Shown here: positions 8,887 to 17,604 of the stretch, piece by piece
How the letters are laid out: each line of letters starts with the position of its first letter
Position numbering within the stretch: the stretch's first letter is position 1
DNA from: Thaumasiovibrio sp043421945
Lineage (GTDB): Bacteria > Pseudomonadota > Gammaproteobacteria > Enterobacterales > Vibrionaceae
Length of the DNA: 64,000 nucleotides
Reading direction: 5' to 3'
NCBI GenBank assembly: GCA_043421945.1
Contig: JBHOGO010000011.1
Span: forward strand, 19,865 to 83,864
Made by a program: the position numbers and the translations under genes
Notes under the pieces: generated by a model
Database searches by the model: none
What the model was told of the DNA's origin: nothing
What the model saw: the letters and a program-made list of their open reading frames with translations, nothing else

Positions 8887-10335
8887 ATGAAATTTATCGT
8901 AAAGCCACATCCAGAAATTTTTGTAAAAAGCGACTCGGTTCGAAAGCGTTTCACGAAAATTCTTGAATGTAACATCCGTATTATCCTCCAGAAGAAAACA
9001 GACATCGTTTCTGTCTTCAACCGTCGTGACCACATTGAGGTGGTAGCAAAGGATGACTCGGTTCGTGATTTGGTGCTGGAAGTACTAACTCATACCTCAG
9101 GTATTCATCACTCCTTAGAAGTCCAGCAGACAGATTTTACTGACTTGCATGACATCTACGAGCAAACACTTGATTTAGTGAAAGATGACCTCGTTGGTAA
9201 GACCTTCTGTGTGCGCGCTAAGCGTCGTGGTAAGCATGACTTTACTTCGATTGAGCTAGAGCGCTATGTCGGCGGTGGTCTTAACCAAGCGATTGAGTCT
9301 GCTTCAGTGAAGCTGAAGAAGCCTGATGTCACTGTCAATATCGAAGTGTCGAATGAGAAGCTGAACTTAGTGCTTTCTCGTCATAAAGGCCTCGGTGGGT
9401 TCCCACTAGGAACACAAGAAGATGTACTGAGTTTGATCTCAGGTGGCTTTGATTCAGGTGTTTCAAGTTACCTGCATATTAAGCGCGGTAGTAAGGTTCA
9501 CTACTGTTTCTTTAATCTCGGTGGCCCTGCGCACGAAATCGGTGTTAAACAGGTTTCTGCTTACTTATGGAATAAGTTTGGCTCTTCGGCAAAAGTGAAA
9601 TTCATCTCTATCGATTTTGAGCCAGTAGTGGCAGAGATCCTAGAGAAAGTCGACAATGGCCAAATGGGCGTTGTTCTAAAGCGTATGTTCATGCGTGCAG
9701 CAGGCCAAGTTGCTGATCGCTTTGGTATTCAAGCGCTAGTAACGGGTGAAGCGATTGGTCAGGTATCAAGCCAGACACTAACGAACTTACGTCATATTGA
9801 TGGTGTAACGGATAGCTTGATTCTTCGTCCGTTAATTAACTGGGATAAAGAAGATATCATCAACCTTGCTCGTGATATCGGTACTGAAGATTTTGCAAAG
9901 ACAATGCCTGAATTCTGTGGTGTTATCTCGAAAAGTCCAACAGTGAAAGCGGTTAAAGAGAAGCTTGAAACAGAAGAAGCGAAGTTCGACTTTGATATTC
10001 TAGAGCAGGTTGTTCGTGATGCGTGCATTATCGATATTCGTGATATCGAAAAAGAGAGCCAAGAGAAAGCACCAGAAGTTGAAATGGTTGAAGCCATTCC
10101 TGCTGATGCAGTGGTATTGGATATCCGTAGTCCTGAAGAAGAAGACGAGAGCCCATTAGAGATTGAAGGTGTTGAAGTGAAACACATTCCATTCTTTAAG
10201 TTGGCAACGCAATTCGGCGACTTGGATCAATCCAAGAATTACCTTCTTTACTGTGATCGCGGTGTGATGAGCCGTCTTCAAGCACTACTGCTGCAAGAAA
10301 ATGGCTTCACGAATGTGAAAGTTTATCGTCCGTAA
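8887..10335 (+). CDS. thiI: tRNA 4-thiouridine synthase / thiazole sulfur carrier enzyme
   Basis: Uses ATP and persulfide sulfur to make 4-thiouridine at tRNA position 8, and supplies sulfur for thiamine thiazole. The 482 residues show, in order, a ferredoxin-like and THUMP region (KFIVKPHPEIFVKSDSVRKRF, FCVRAKRRGKHDF), the PP-loop SGGFDSGVSSY, KRMFMRAAGQVADRFGIQALVTGEAIGQVSSQTL, and a C-terminal rhodanese domain ending YLLYCDRGVMSRLQALLL with the persulfide Cys. Start ATG 8887 gives exactly the E. coli length; a GTG four codons upstream is also in frame. It stands as a single gene between two terminators. Confidence 0.97.
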   Translation: MKFIVKPHPEIFVKSDSVRKRFTKILECNIRIILQKKTDIVSVFNRRDHIEVVAKDDSVRDLVLEVLTHTSGIHHSLEVQQTDFTDLHDIYEQTLDLVKDDLVGKTFCVRAKRRGKHDFTSIELERYVGGGLNQAIESASVKLKKPDVTVNIEVSNEKLNLVLSRHKGLGGFPLGTQEDVLSLISGGFDSGVSSYLHIKRGSKVHYCFFNLGGPAHEIGVKQVSAYLWNKFGSSAKVKFISIDFEPVVAEILEKVDNGQMGVVLKRMFMRAAGQVADRFGIQALVTGEAIGQVSSQTLTNLRHIDGVTDSLILRPLINWDKEDIINLARDIGTEDFAKTMPEFCGVISKSPTVKAVKEKLETEEAKFDFDILEQVVRDACIIDIRDIEKESQEKAPEVEMVEAIPADAVVLDIRSPEEEDESPLEIEGVEVKHIPFFKLATQFGDLDQSKNYLLYCDRGVMSRLQALLLQENGFTNVKVYRP

Positions 10336-10380
10336 CGATATAGACTCACAAATCGTTTAGTAAGGCGAACCATAAAAGAA

Positions 10381-10410
10381 AAGCTCGGCGTAATTACGTC
10401 GAGCTTTTTT
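10381..10410 (+). terminator. intrinsic terminator of thiI
   Basis: AAGCTCG and CGAGCTT arms (10381-10387 and 10400-10406) enclose an inner CGTAATTACG palindrome, giving a long hairpin followed by TTTT, 45 bp after the thiI stop. Confidence 0.9.
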
Positions 10411-10416
10411 GTCTCT

Positions 10417-10453
10417 GTTTTTTGGGCCTTGTTTTTGGGCCTTGTTTTTGGGG
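10417..10453. repeat. short tandem repeat, about 13-bp unit
   Basis: The unit GTTTTTGGGCCTT occurs about 2.8 times (10417-10430 with one extra T, 10431-10443, then a partial copy to 10453). It lies just past the thiI terminator; probably slippage, with no visible function. Confidence 0.75.
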
Positions 10454-10516
10454 TCAGCACTTCTTACCCCTGCTATATCTCTTAATATTTTGCGGGATAG
10501 TGAGTAATCAGTATGG

Positions 10517-11131
10517 CTATGATGGCGTGTGCTCTTTACCTAGCACGTCATAATTCATATTTGGCCAAACGATCATTGGTTTCGCCACTTCGGCAGCCTT
10601 AGGTTTACCGGCTAGACAAACAATGATCTCCAATGCAAACTCTTGCGATGTTCCTGGTCCCTGACTGGTAAGTAGGTTTTCATTGATATCAAAGAAAACA
10701 CGTTTTTTACGGCGGCGTTGTTCAGGGATATGGTCGAAGAAGTCAGGGTGGCAGGTCATGTATGCTTTAGGAAAAAGCTGGTGGTGCTCTAACACTAAAG
10801 CCGGTGCCGCACAGATGGCAGCAATCAGCTTACCGTCATATTTATGCTGAGTGACGAACTCCACCAATAGCGGGTTATCTCGAAAACATTCGCTCCCTGC
10901 TTTGCCGCCGGGGAGTACAACCGCATCAAATTGGTTGTCAGCAATGTCCACAAGGCGGGCATCAGCAACAAGCTTAATACCACGAGAGCCCGCCATGATA
11001 AGTGCACCATCACTGGCAATACTGGCTATGGTAACGTCAAAGTCAGCTCTGATCAGGGTATCTATACAATTGATCGCTTCCATCTCTTCCGTGCCGGGAG
11101 CGATGCAAACAGCGACTTTATAGGTTGTCAT
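10517..11131 (-). CDS. yajL: DJ-1/PfpI family protein deglycase/chaperone
   Basis: Member of the DJ-1 superfamily linked with protection of proteins from oxidative and carbonyl stress. The 204-residue product has the flavodoxin-like start VAVCIAPGTEEMEAI with the conserved Glu, VVLPGGKAGSECF, and the nucleophile elbow AAICAAPALVL with the catalytic Cys near residue 107. SQGPGTSQEFALEII matches YajL. ATG 11131 is preceded by GGAG at eight bases; a longer frame would add a non-conserved leader. The gene is usually next to panE, as here, though 133 bp separate them. Whether it acts as a deglycase is debated for the family. Confidence 0.92.
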   Translation of the reverse strand: MTTYKVAVCIAPGTEEMEAINCIDTLIRADFDVTIASIASDGALIMAGSRGIKLVADARLVDIADNQFDAVVLPGGKAGSECFRDNPLLVEFVTQHKYDGKLIAAICAAPALVLEHHQLFPKAYMTCHPDFFDHIPEQRRRKKRVFFDINENLLTSQGPGTSQEFALEIIVCLAGKPKAAEVAKPMIVWPNMNYDVLGKEHTPS

Positions 11132-11264
11132 TGGGTAATCTCCAAACTCATTATTTTCGACGTTAAGATGAGAGCGCGTATCTTGCCACAAAATCGTTAT
11201 TCATTGCGTATTTGCTAACGAGGTTTTGCCTATTTTAAGCTGCAATAGCTTAAGGTCTGGCATA

Positions 11265-12173
11265 TCAAGAGCTTGCTTTGTTAGAGCACTCCATCTCTTT
11301 AATCCTTTCCCAAAGTTTTCGTTGAACGGGAGCATCGATGCCGTGGTATTCGGCTCGTTGAACAAGGTAACCACTAATATAGTCAATCTCTGTCTGTCGT
11401 TGATAGCGGATGTCTTGATTCATCGACGAATAGTTTTTTGCTGTCGCATGGATGACCGCGGCAACGATCTTTTCGAGTTGCGAAGGTGAGGTTGAGTACC
11501 CTTCTTTTGTCATCACCATCGCAACTTCATGGTAGATAGCACTTAGCTGTGTTTGATAGCACTGTTGGGCGAGATGACCATTTGGCACATTATGGATAGC
11601 GGTTAAAGGATTAATCGCACAGTTGATGGCTAGCTTTTGCCACTGTTTCTTTTGAATATCACCTTGCCATTCACAATGATTCAATGCGTTAGCAAGCAAA
11701 TCGATAAGGGCATTAGGCTTGCTCTGGTGCGATTGATGGCTGATATACCCTAAGAATGTTTCGCCTTCTCCAGTGTGACGAACAGCTTCGATAGATGTTT
11801 TCAGTGCAGCTTGCGCGGTTGTTGCAAATAAAACGGTGTGTTTAGGCAGATGCCTTTTGATGACTTCCGCCGTGCCCATGCCGTTGTGAGTAATCAATAC
11901 CGATGCGCTGGTAGATATATGTGGCGTAATCGCTTCAAGGGCGCCTTCTAACTGAAAGGCTTTTACGGCCACGATAACCAGTTCACTGTTATGTAAATGC
12001 TCACTATCATTTGAGCAGAACTGATGGCAGCTATCATTACCGCTTAAGTCCGTAAAATGCAGAGTATTGAGTGGGGTATGGCGTGTCCAGAGTTGAACAT
12101 CATGGTTTGCGGCGTTTAATTTACATGCGAGAAGGCTACCAATAGCACCCGCACCAACAAGTGTGATAATCAA
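11265..12173 (-). CDS. panE: 2-dehydropantoate 2-reductase
   Basis: NADPH-dependent ketopantoate reductase of pantothenate (coenzyme A) synthesis. The 302-residue protein starts with the Rossmann motif VGAGAIGSLLACKL, has ITHNGMGTAEVI with the conserved Asn, the catalytic Lys region KKQWQKLAINCAINPLTAIHNVPNG, and the C-terminal ketopantoate-binding part RQTEIDYISGYLV. The start is a TTG (TTG ATT ATC) because no ATG or GTG fits the N terminus; no clear ribosome site is seen, so the start is less sure. A single gene transcribed toward yajL. Confidence 0.93.
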   Translation of the reverse strand: MIITLVGAGAIGSLLACKLNAANHDVQLWTRHTPLNTLHFTDLSGNDSCHQFCSNDSEHLHNSELVIVAVKAFQLEGALEAITPHISTSASVLITHNGMGTAEVIKRHLPKHTVLFATTAQAALKTSIEAVRHTGEGETFLGYISHQSHQSKPNALIDLLANALNHCEWQGDIQKKQWQKLAINCAINPLTAIHNVPNGHLAQQCYQTQLSAIYHEVAMVMTKEGYSTSPSQLEKIVAAVIHATAKNYSSMNQDIRYQRQTEIDYISGYLVQRAEYHGIDAPVQRKLWERIKEMECSNKASS

Positions 12174-12290
12174 AACACTTAATCCAGTGGTTTATTTGCG
12201 ATTACTTTAACATAGAAGAGATGGCCGATAGGGGAGTGTCGTTCTGAATATCGGGAAGGATTTTATGCGAGGATTATTTACTCGTTAGAA

Positions 12291-12318
12291 ACAAAAACAG
12301 ACGCCGAAGCGTCTGTTT
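12291..12318 (-). terminator. intrinsic terminator of ompK
   Basis: A perfect 10-bp stem, AAACAGACGC (12295-12304) and GCGTCTGTTT (12309-12318), closes a tetraloop that reads TTCG on the minus strand, followed there by TTTTTGT. It lies 22 bp past the ompK stop. Confidence 0.93.
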
Positions 12319-12339
12319 ATCAGCTTTAGTTACTATAAA

Positions 12340-13140
12340 TTAGAACTTGTAAGTAACAGCTACGTAATGGCCTGCACCTGAAGATTCAGCTTCTGGACCC
12401 CATGGTAGAGGTGCACTGTCTTCGAAACCGTATACATCTTTGTATAATTTTAGACCGTAACCTACAGCAAAACGCTCAGAGTGCCAGTAGATACCGTTAA
12501 ACATCGCGCCGCCATTTGAAGACGTTACGTATTCATCTTTCATACCAAATTGGTAATCAATGTAACCTTGGTAAGAGATGAAAGAGCCATTGTCGAAGAA
12601 GTGGAAAGGTTTAAACCAGTTAGTAGAAACTTGGAAGCCGTTCCAGTCTTTGTTGTTTGAGTCGTATGTACCGTATAGGTTTAGACCAATTTGACCTAGG
12701 AAAGGAACTTCTACGTCAGAACCAAGACCAATTTTTTGTTGGTTTACGGCGCTGTTACCACCCCAAGTTAGCTCAGTTGCGATGTATAGCTCTTTAACAG
12801 CGCCAAATGATAGGTCTTTGCCTGTCATCGCATCTAAAGATACACGTGGAGCAAATTTCATGAAGATTTTTTCTTCACCATCTTTGTCGCTATTTGAGTC
12901 AGAAGTTAGGTTGAATACGTCAACGTAACCGTATAGATCGAAGATACCTGAACGACCGCCAAATTCCATTTCCATGTAGTCATGGGTAGATTCTGAAGCG
13001 CCTTTCTCATTGATAGCACCCATTAGGTTAAACTGCATCCAGCTGTAGTCATTCGCGTGAATGCCGTCAGAGTAGTCCGCTGCCATAACAGGCGCAGCAG
13101 TTGCTGCCAAAAGGCTCATAGCTAAAAGTGTTTTGCGCAT
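12340..13140 (-). CDS. ompK: outer-membrane nucleoside-specific channel, OmpK/Tsx family
   Basis: Beta-barrel channel of the outer membrane. In vibrios OmpK serves as receptor for broad-host phage KVP40 and is related to the nucleoside channel Tsx. The 266-residue product has a signal peptide (MRKTLLAMSLLAATAAPVMA) and the family text NDYSWMQFNLMGA, EFGGRSGIFDLYGYVDVFNL, GNSAVNQQKIGLGSDVEVPFLG, NGAMFNGIYWHSERFAVGYG-like segments and the outer-membrane C terminus HYVAVTYKF. It is a single gene with its own terminator and a long upstream region carrying CRP- and CytR-like sites, matching the known control of tsx in enterobacteria. Confidence 0.94.
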   Translation of the reverse strand: MRKTLLAMSLLAATAAPVMAADYSDGIHANDYSWMQFNLMGAINEKGASESTHDYMEMEFGGRSGIFDLYGYVDVFNLTSDSNSDKDGEEKIFMKFAPRVSLDAMTGKDLSFGAVKELYIATELTWGGNSAVNQQKIGLGSDVEVPFLGQIGLNLYGTYDSNNKDWNGFQVSTNWFKPFHFFDNGSFISYQGYIDYQFGMKDEYVTSSNGGAMFNGIYWHSERFAVGYGLKLYKDVYGFEDSAPLPWGPEAESSGAGHYVAVTYKF

Positions 13141-13245
13141 AGTGCTAATCTCACATGTCGTTCGGTAATTTTATCAGGGAACTTTATCGGCCTCCTGAAT
13201 GTCTGTGCGCATTCTATGTGTTTACATCACAAAATGGAATGTAAC

Positions 13246-13329
13246 GATTGCGCAATCGGTTGCGAAATGTGATCTTGATCGTATGTAATGGATTTCACTT
13301 GCAGAAATAATGTGATCTTGGTCGTTTTT
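13246..13329 (-). promoter_or_regulatory. ompK upstream control region with two CRP-like sites and a CytR-like palindrome
   Basis: Two near-identical elements, ATGTGATCTTGATCGT (13267-13282) and ATGTGATCTTGGTCGT (13310-13325), lie 43 bp (about four helical turns) apart. Extended to 22 bp (13265-13286), the first matches the E. coli CRP consensus at 18 positions by hand alignment; the second matches at 16. Next to them is the perfect palindrome GATTGCGCAATC (13246-13257) followed by GGTTGCG, which resembles CytR half-sites (GTTGCATT). A second CRP-like sequence, TGTGTTTACATCACA, lies nearer the gene at 13217-13231 but is one base short. The region is 100-190 bp upstream of ompK. Function is inferred by analogy with tsx. 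Confidence 0.55.
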
Positions 13330-13449
13330 TTGAGCAGGTTATGGAACAAAAATTTGCGGTGAGTGACTAAGGGCGCTCAATTTTGTACACCCATGATGCA
13401 TTTGAACGAGTGGGAGGAGTAATAGGAGAGTGAATATTGCACATAAACG

Positions 13450-13470
13450 GCTCCTCTCACGAAGAGGAGC
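13450..13470 (-). terminator. hairpin downstream of ampG
   Basis: GCTCCTCT (13450-13457) and AGAGGAGC (13463-13470) form a perfect 8-bp stem with a 5-base loop, 84 bp past ampG. The T-run on the minus strand is poor (CGTTTATG), so termination may be partial. The rest of the gap between ompK and ampG (13141-13553) holds the ompK control region. Confidence 0.5.
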
Positions 13471-13553
13471 ATAGATGATTACTTTAGTGGTTGGCTGATA
13501 CCACTTCTGTATGGCTCAAGGTAAAGCTAATGCTGTATATGTATGAGCGATAC

Positions 13554-15035
13554 TTAGTCCGATTGGCTCTGAGGAGGTGGCAGTTTGCCGACTAAATACA
13601 CAAGCCCAAGAACGGGGATACCAATCAGTGCTGTGCCGATAAAGAAGGTGTTGTATCCAAAGCTATCAACAAAGAGTCCTGAAAAGCCGGCAACGAATTT
13701 TGGGAACAGCAACATAATAGAGCTAAAGACAGCATACTGAGTTGCTGAAAATGCAACATTCGTTAGACCAGAAATGTAAGTGATGAAGGCCGCTGTGGCG
13801 ATGCCGGCACAAAGGTTATCAGCCGAAATTACCGCAATGAGTAACGAACGCTTATCACCAAGAAGAGATAAGAAGTCGTAGAGTAACGGACTATGGCTGA
13901 CAGAGTTGGCGATGTCGTAGATAATGCTGATATCACCTTCATATTGCGTGAGTAAAAAGATCAGATTGCCGTCTGCAGCATAGGAAAGTATCGCGAATAG
14001 CGCATTGGTGATGGCAGCGAGGATAGCACCAAGGGCAAGAATTCTGAGTGTCCCAAATTTGCTCACCAGTATGCCACCAAGTCCAGCACCAACGAGCGTC
14101 ATAACAACACCATAGATCTTAGAAATTGATGCGACTTCCGTTTTGGTAAAGCCAATATCGACGTAAAAGGCATAGGCCATCACACCCATTACTACATCTG
14201 AGATACGGTAAGTCGCAATGAGTGCAAGAATGAGTAAGGCACCATAGCCATGTCGGCGGAAGAAATCAGCGAATGGCAGGTAAACGGCAGAATATATCCA
14301 AGCAACAAAACGAGCACGACGACCATGAATGCCCCGAGCATGAAGCTTTTGTGTAAAGGTATCTTCCTGCTTAGCGATCGATGACATGTCGATAACAGGC
14401 TCTTTGATGACGAGTGTGGTGATAATACCGACCAACATACAGGCAGCCATTGAAAAATAGGCGAACTGCCACCCTTGGAGTACATACTCACTATCTGAGC
14501 CAATAAAGGCTGAAATGGATAAGGCACCAGCACCAGCCATGATCATTGCGAGTCGGTAACCTGTCATATAGCTGGCGGCGAGCGCAGCTTGTAGGCGCTC
14601 TTCAGCTAACTCTATTCGAAATGCATCGATAACAATATCTTGTGTTGCAGACGAAAAAGCGACAATAACGGCTAACAGTGCTACTAGTAGTAGATGGTTC
14701 GCAGGATCAGTGTACGCCATACCGATGAGAGAGAAGGCGATAAGCAGCTGCGACAGTAGCATCCAACCACGGCGGCGACCGAAGAGGCGAGTGAATATAG
14801 GCAGTGGAAATCGGTCTATGAGGGGAGACCATACCCACTTAAACCCATACGCTAGCCCAACCCAGCTAAAAAAGCCGATTTCTGTTCGTGAAACATCCGC
14901 TTCACGAAGCCAAAAAGAGAGTGTCCCAAAAACCAATAATATGGGTAAGCCAGATGAGAAGCCGAGGCACAGCATTATCAGTACTTTCTTCTCTAGGTAT
15001 ACACGCCACCCTGCTGGTGTCGTCGGAGTATCCAT
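13554..15035 (-). CDS. ampG: muropeptide permease AmpG
   Basis: Inner-membrane major-facilitator transporter that imports GlcNAc-anhydroMurNAc peptides for peptidoglycan recycling and beta-lactamase signalling. The 493-residue protein has many hydrophobic segments and the AmpG text LCLGFSSGLPILLVFGTLSFWLREADVSRTEIGFFSWVGLAYGFKW (read in parts), WSPLIDRFPLP, RRRGWMLLSQ, SSATQDIVIDAFRIE and SYMTGYRLAMI. I chose ATG 15035 because AAAGGA abuts an earlier ATG at 15041 but is six bases from this one. It is transcribed on its own between the terminator at 15156 and the hairpin at 13450. Confidence 0.95.
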   Translation of the reverse strand: MDTPTTPAGWRVYLEKKVLIMLCLGFSSGLPILLVFGTLSFWLREADVSRTEIGFFSWVGLAYGFKWVWSPLIDRFPLPIFTRLFGRRRGWMLLSQLLIAFSLIGMAYTDPANHLLLVALLAVIVAFSSATQDIVIDAFRIELAEERLQAALAASYMTGYRLAMIMAGAGALSISAFIGSDSEYVLQGWQFAYFSMAACMLVGIITTLVIKEPVIDMSSIAKQEDTFTQKLHARGIHGRRARFVAWIYSAVYLPFADFFRRHGYGALLILALIATYRISDVVMGVMAYAFYVDIGFTKTEVASISKIYGVVMTLVGAGLGGILVSKFGTLRILALGAILAAITNALFAILSYAADGNLIFLLTQYEGDISIIYDIANSVSHSPLLYDFLSLLGDKRSLLIAVISADNLCAGIATAAFITYISGLTNVAFSATQYAVFSSIMLLFPKFVAGFSGLFVDSFGYNTFFIGTALIGIPVLGLVYLVGKLPPPQSQSD

Positions 15036-15155
15036 ATTCATTCCTTTGTACTGTTTGTTAGAAACAGTGATCGCTGCTCAATATTTTATGAAGCTTGACA
15101 TAAAGTGACACTATACCAGTGCTTTAGAGTCATAATTGTAATCTTTCAGTCAAAT

Positions 15156-15180
15156 AAAAAGCCACACAGGGTGGCTTTTT
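15156..15180 (-). terminator. terminator of the rlmG-yajG-PPIase operon
   Basis: AAAAAGCCAC (15156-15165) and GTGGCTTTTT (15171-15180) form a perfect hairpin with A- and T-flanks on both sides, so it can act on either strand. It lies 32 bp past the isomerase stop and upstream of ampG. Confidence 0.92.
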
Positions 15181-15211
15181 ATTGGATGATTCAGATCGCA
15201 GAGGCAACCTA

Positions 15212-15763
15212 CTAATCAATAATCGTCACTGACTTAATGACAATTGGTTCAATAGGCACATCTGACATACCTTTACTGCGAATGGTTGTGGTTGGTTTGC
15301 CTGCGATAGTATCGATCACATCCATACCTTGGGTCACTTTACCAAAAACCGCATAGCCTGGTTTGTTCGCGCTACCGTTAAGAAAGCCATTGTCAGCCAC
15401 ATTGATATAGAATTGACGTGTTGCAGAGTCAACGACTTGGGTACGAGCCATTGCAATAGTGCCTCGATCATTACTTAGTCCATTTGCAGACTCATTCTTG
15501 ATTGGCGCATTGGTACTAATTTGATTCAATTCAGGATCGAAGCCGCCACCTTGCACCATGAAGCCTGGGATCACACGATGGAAAATGGTGTCACCAAAGC
15601 TTCCATCGCTAACATAGCTTAGAAAGTTCTTTGTACTGATTGGTGCTTTTTCGTCGTTTAACTCGATAACGAAGTCACCTAAGTTGGTTTGTACTTGTAC
15701 TGATGTTGCAAACGCAGAGGTGCTACACAGTAAACCAGTAAGTAAATAGGCGGCTAGACGCAT
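15212..15763 (-). CDS. periplasmic cyclophilin-type peptidylprolyl isomerase
   Basis: Catalyses cis-trans isomerisation of proline peptide bonds during folding of exported proteins. The 183-residue product starts with a signal peptide (MRLAAYLLTGLLCSTSAFA) and carries the bacterial cyclophilin core: NLGDFVIELNDEKAPISTKNFLSYV, IFHRVIPGFMVQGGGF, RGTIAMART, QFYINVADNGFLN and YAVFGKV. The Arg, Phe and Gln residues of the active site are visible. It is closest to PpiA/PpiB-type enzymes; the signal peptide argues for the periplasmic (PpiA) role, so I give no symbol. Its ATG shares a base with the yajG stop (TAATG), a sign of translational coupling. Confidence 0.93.
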   Translation of the reverse strand: MRLAAYLLTGLLCSTSAFATSVQVQTNLGDFVIELNDEKAPISTKNFLSYVSDGSFGDTIFHRVIPGFMVQGGGFDPELNQISTNAPIKNESANGLSNDRGTIAMARTQVVDSATRQFYINVADNGFLNGSANKPGYAVFGKVTQGMDVIDTIAGKPTTTIRSKGMSDVPIEPIVIKSVTIID

Positions 15764-16338
15764 TATAGATTCTCCAGAATATAAACATTGAGTTCTCGGT
15801 CAGAACCGATCTCTTCTAAGACGTTGTTCATTAAGTCATTAATGATGTTTTCCATCTCTTCGACAGAGGCACTTGATAAGCCTGAAGCGCTTGATTTACC
15901 AGAGAAACGTTTGACGAATTTACCTCGAGGACTCTCAACAACCACTTGTAAATTGGCCGTCGCAGACATTTCGTGCTTCATTACGCTATGACGAACATTC
16001 AGTAAAACATCAAGAATATCGACACGCATTGTCCCGCGGCTGTTATCACTCACCACATAGCCTTGCGCGGTCATTTGACGTGTTAATGCTTCTTCAAAAG
16101 CAACACGTAAGTTTTGTTGGGCATGGATTGGCTGTTTTTGTTCACGGCCGGTATCAACGAGGGCAACAAATTGTGCGCTTCGTAAATCTTGACTTTCTAA
16201 GCTAACAGCAGTGCCTTGACCCATCGACGAGGATCCTATCATCGGCTCGAAAGTCAGGTTTAGTTGCGGCTCTTGAGGGGCTGAACAAGCAGTGACGAGT
16301 GCGGCAAGGCCCAGCGTCAGTAATAACTTTTTGATCAT
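15763..16338 (-). CDS. yajG: YajG family lipoprotein
   Basis: Outer- or inner-membrane lipoprotein of unknown role. The 191 residues start with a lipoprotein signal (MIKKLLLTLGLAALVTAC, lipobox LVTAC with Cys 18), followed by a YajG domain: LNLTFEP, LESQDLRSAQFVALVDTG, NLRVAFEEALTRQMTAQGYVV and a C-terminal segment with the ENIINDLMNNVLEEI helix. It overlaps rlmG by four bases (ATGA) upstream and the isomerase by one base downstream, so all three are one operon. In E. coli yajG is beside bolA and ampG, as here. Confidence 0.92.
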   Translation of the reverse strand: MIKKLLLTLGLAALVTACSAPQEPQLNLTFEPMIGSSSMGQGTAVSLESQDLRSAQFVALVDTGREQKQPIHAQQNLRVAFEEALTRQMTAQGYVVSDNSRGTMRVDILDVLLNVRHSVMKHEMSATANLQVVVESPRGKFVKRFSGKSSASGLSSASVEEMENIINDLMNNVLEEIGSDRELNVYILENL

Positions 16339-17480
16339 GATGTCGTCCTTGTTGGTCGTTTCTCTGCTTCAAGAATAACGAACTTATTGTTAGACGCAAT
16401 AGTCGTTACGTTTCCGAAGAGGCGTTTGAGTTTAACATGATAGCCTAAATGGCGGTTGCCAATAATACGAATTTTCCCTTCTATTTTAAGAACATGCATT
16501 GCATCACAGAACATTTGCCATGCGATATGATCGGTGATGGTGTTCTGCTGGTGGAAAGGAGGATTACAAAGTACCCAATCCGCGGATTCCTGCTCCATAC
16601 CGCTAAGGCAGTTATTGACTAAACCATGCAATTTATCTGGGTGACTAAGGTTTGTTTTCGCATTTTCAAGTGCAGAGGTAACGGCCATTGCGCTTTCATC
16701 TACGCAGGTGATGGTTGCCTGTGGGTTGAGCCTCGCTGTTTGGATGCCTATAACGCCGTTACCACATCCTAAATCAATAATATGTTGCGCTGATTCATCC
16801 TGCGGTAGGTGCTCTAAAAAAAAGCGAGCGCCAATATCCAGCTTCTCACCTGCGAACACATTGGCATGATTCATTAAGTGCAAATTGTATTCAGGCACAT
16901 CCCAGCTTAGTGGTTGCTCGGGGGTGGGTGAAAGCTTGCGGTTTAGTGTGCTAAAGATGAGTCGTGATTTCTTCACGGCTAGTGACGTTTTTGTTTCACC
17001 AATTCTATTCTCAAAAAAACGTAGCGTTGAGGTGTGAATATCTTTCGCTTTACCGCCAGCAATAATTTGGCAATCATCGGGAACAGAGGCGGCAATCTTG
17101 TCAAGTTGCCACTTTAGTAACCGATTGTTATTCGGTACTTTAATGATCACAAGTTGTGCATTTTCAGGAAGCTTATCAAGACAGTTAAGGTAGATGACAT
17201 CGGGCTTCGAGTTCGCACTCAGGTTTTGCTGGCAAGCTTGCTGTGCAATAAAAGAATCACTGATGTTGTAAATACAGGCTCGAGTTGAAAACCAGTTACT
17301 GAGTGCTCCAAAACCGTCATTAAAAATGAGTATAGGGCGGTTAGGATCGAAAGCTTGATCGGCTAATGTATTGATCAAATATTCATCTGCTGAATCCCAT
17401 GCTTGCAGCTTCTCATTTTCGCGGGCAGGAAAGCGTTGTAAGGTCAGTTGCTCGTTTTGAATCGAGAGTATCGGTTTCAT
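16335..17480 (-). CDS. rlmG: 23S rRNA (guanine-1835-N2)-methyltransferase
   Basis: S-adenosylmethionine-dependent methylase of 23S rRNA. The 381-residue protein has the two-domain architecture of RlmG/RsmC: an N-terminal non-catalytic methyltransferase-like domain (LQRFPARENEKLQAWDSADEYL, ILIFNDGFGALS, IIAGGKAKDIHTSTL) and a C-terminal catalytic domain with motif I HIIDLGCGNGVIG and the N2-guanine motif VLCNPPFHQQ (NPPF). HANVF and NNKFVILEA match RlmG rather than RsmC. It is the first gene of rlmG-yajG-isomerase and diverges from bolA. Confidence 0.95.
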   Translation of the reverse strand: MKPILSIQNEQLTLQRFPARENEKLQAWDSADEYLINTLADQAFDPNRPILIFNDGFGALSNWFSTRACIYNISDSFIAQQACQQNLSANSKPDVIYLNCLDKLPENAQLVIIKVPNNNRLLKWQLDKIAASVPDDCQIIAGGKAKDIHTSTLRFFENRIGETKTSLAVKKSRLIFSTLNRKLSPTPEQPLSWDVPEYNLHLMNHANVFAGEKLDIGARFFLEHLPQDESAQHIIDLGCGNGVIGIQTARLNPQATITCVDESAMAVTSALENAKTNLSHPDKLHGLVNNCLSGMEQESADWVLCNPPFHQQNTITDHIAWQMFCDAMHVLKIEGKIRIIGNRHLGYHVKLKRLFGNVTTIASNNKFVILEAEKRPTRTTS

Positions 17481-17604
17481 TTTGTGTGTCTTTGCGCTAT
17501 TTTAAAGGTCTAAGTCATTGTCGCAGATGATATGGCAACTGCAATAAAAAACATCCTGTAAGCAACAATACGGACGTGTTCAATTATATTGTGTGGTAGA
17601 TATT

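Noticed and set aside
10851..11489. Plus-strand frames opposite yajL and panE
   Set aside because: They are antisense to well-conserved genes and lack family features.
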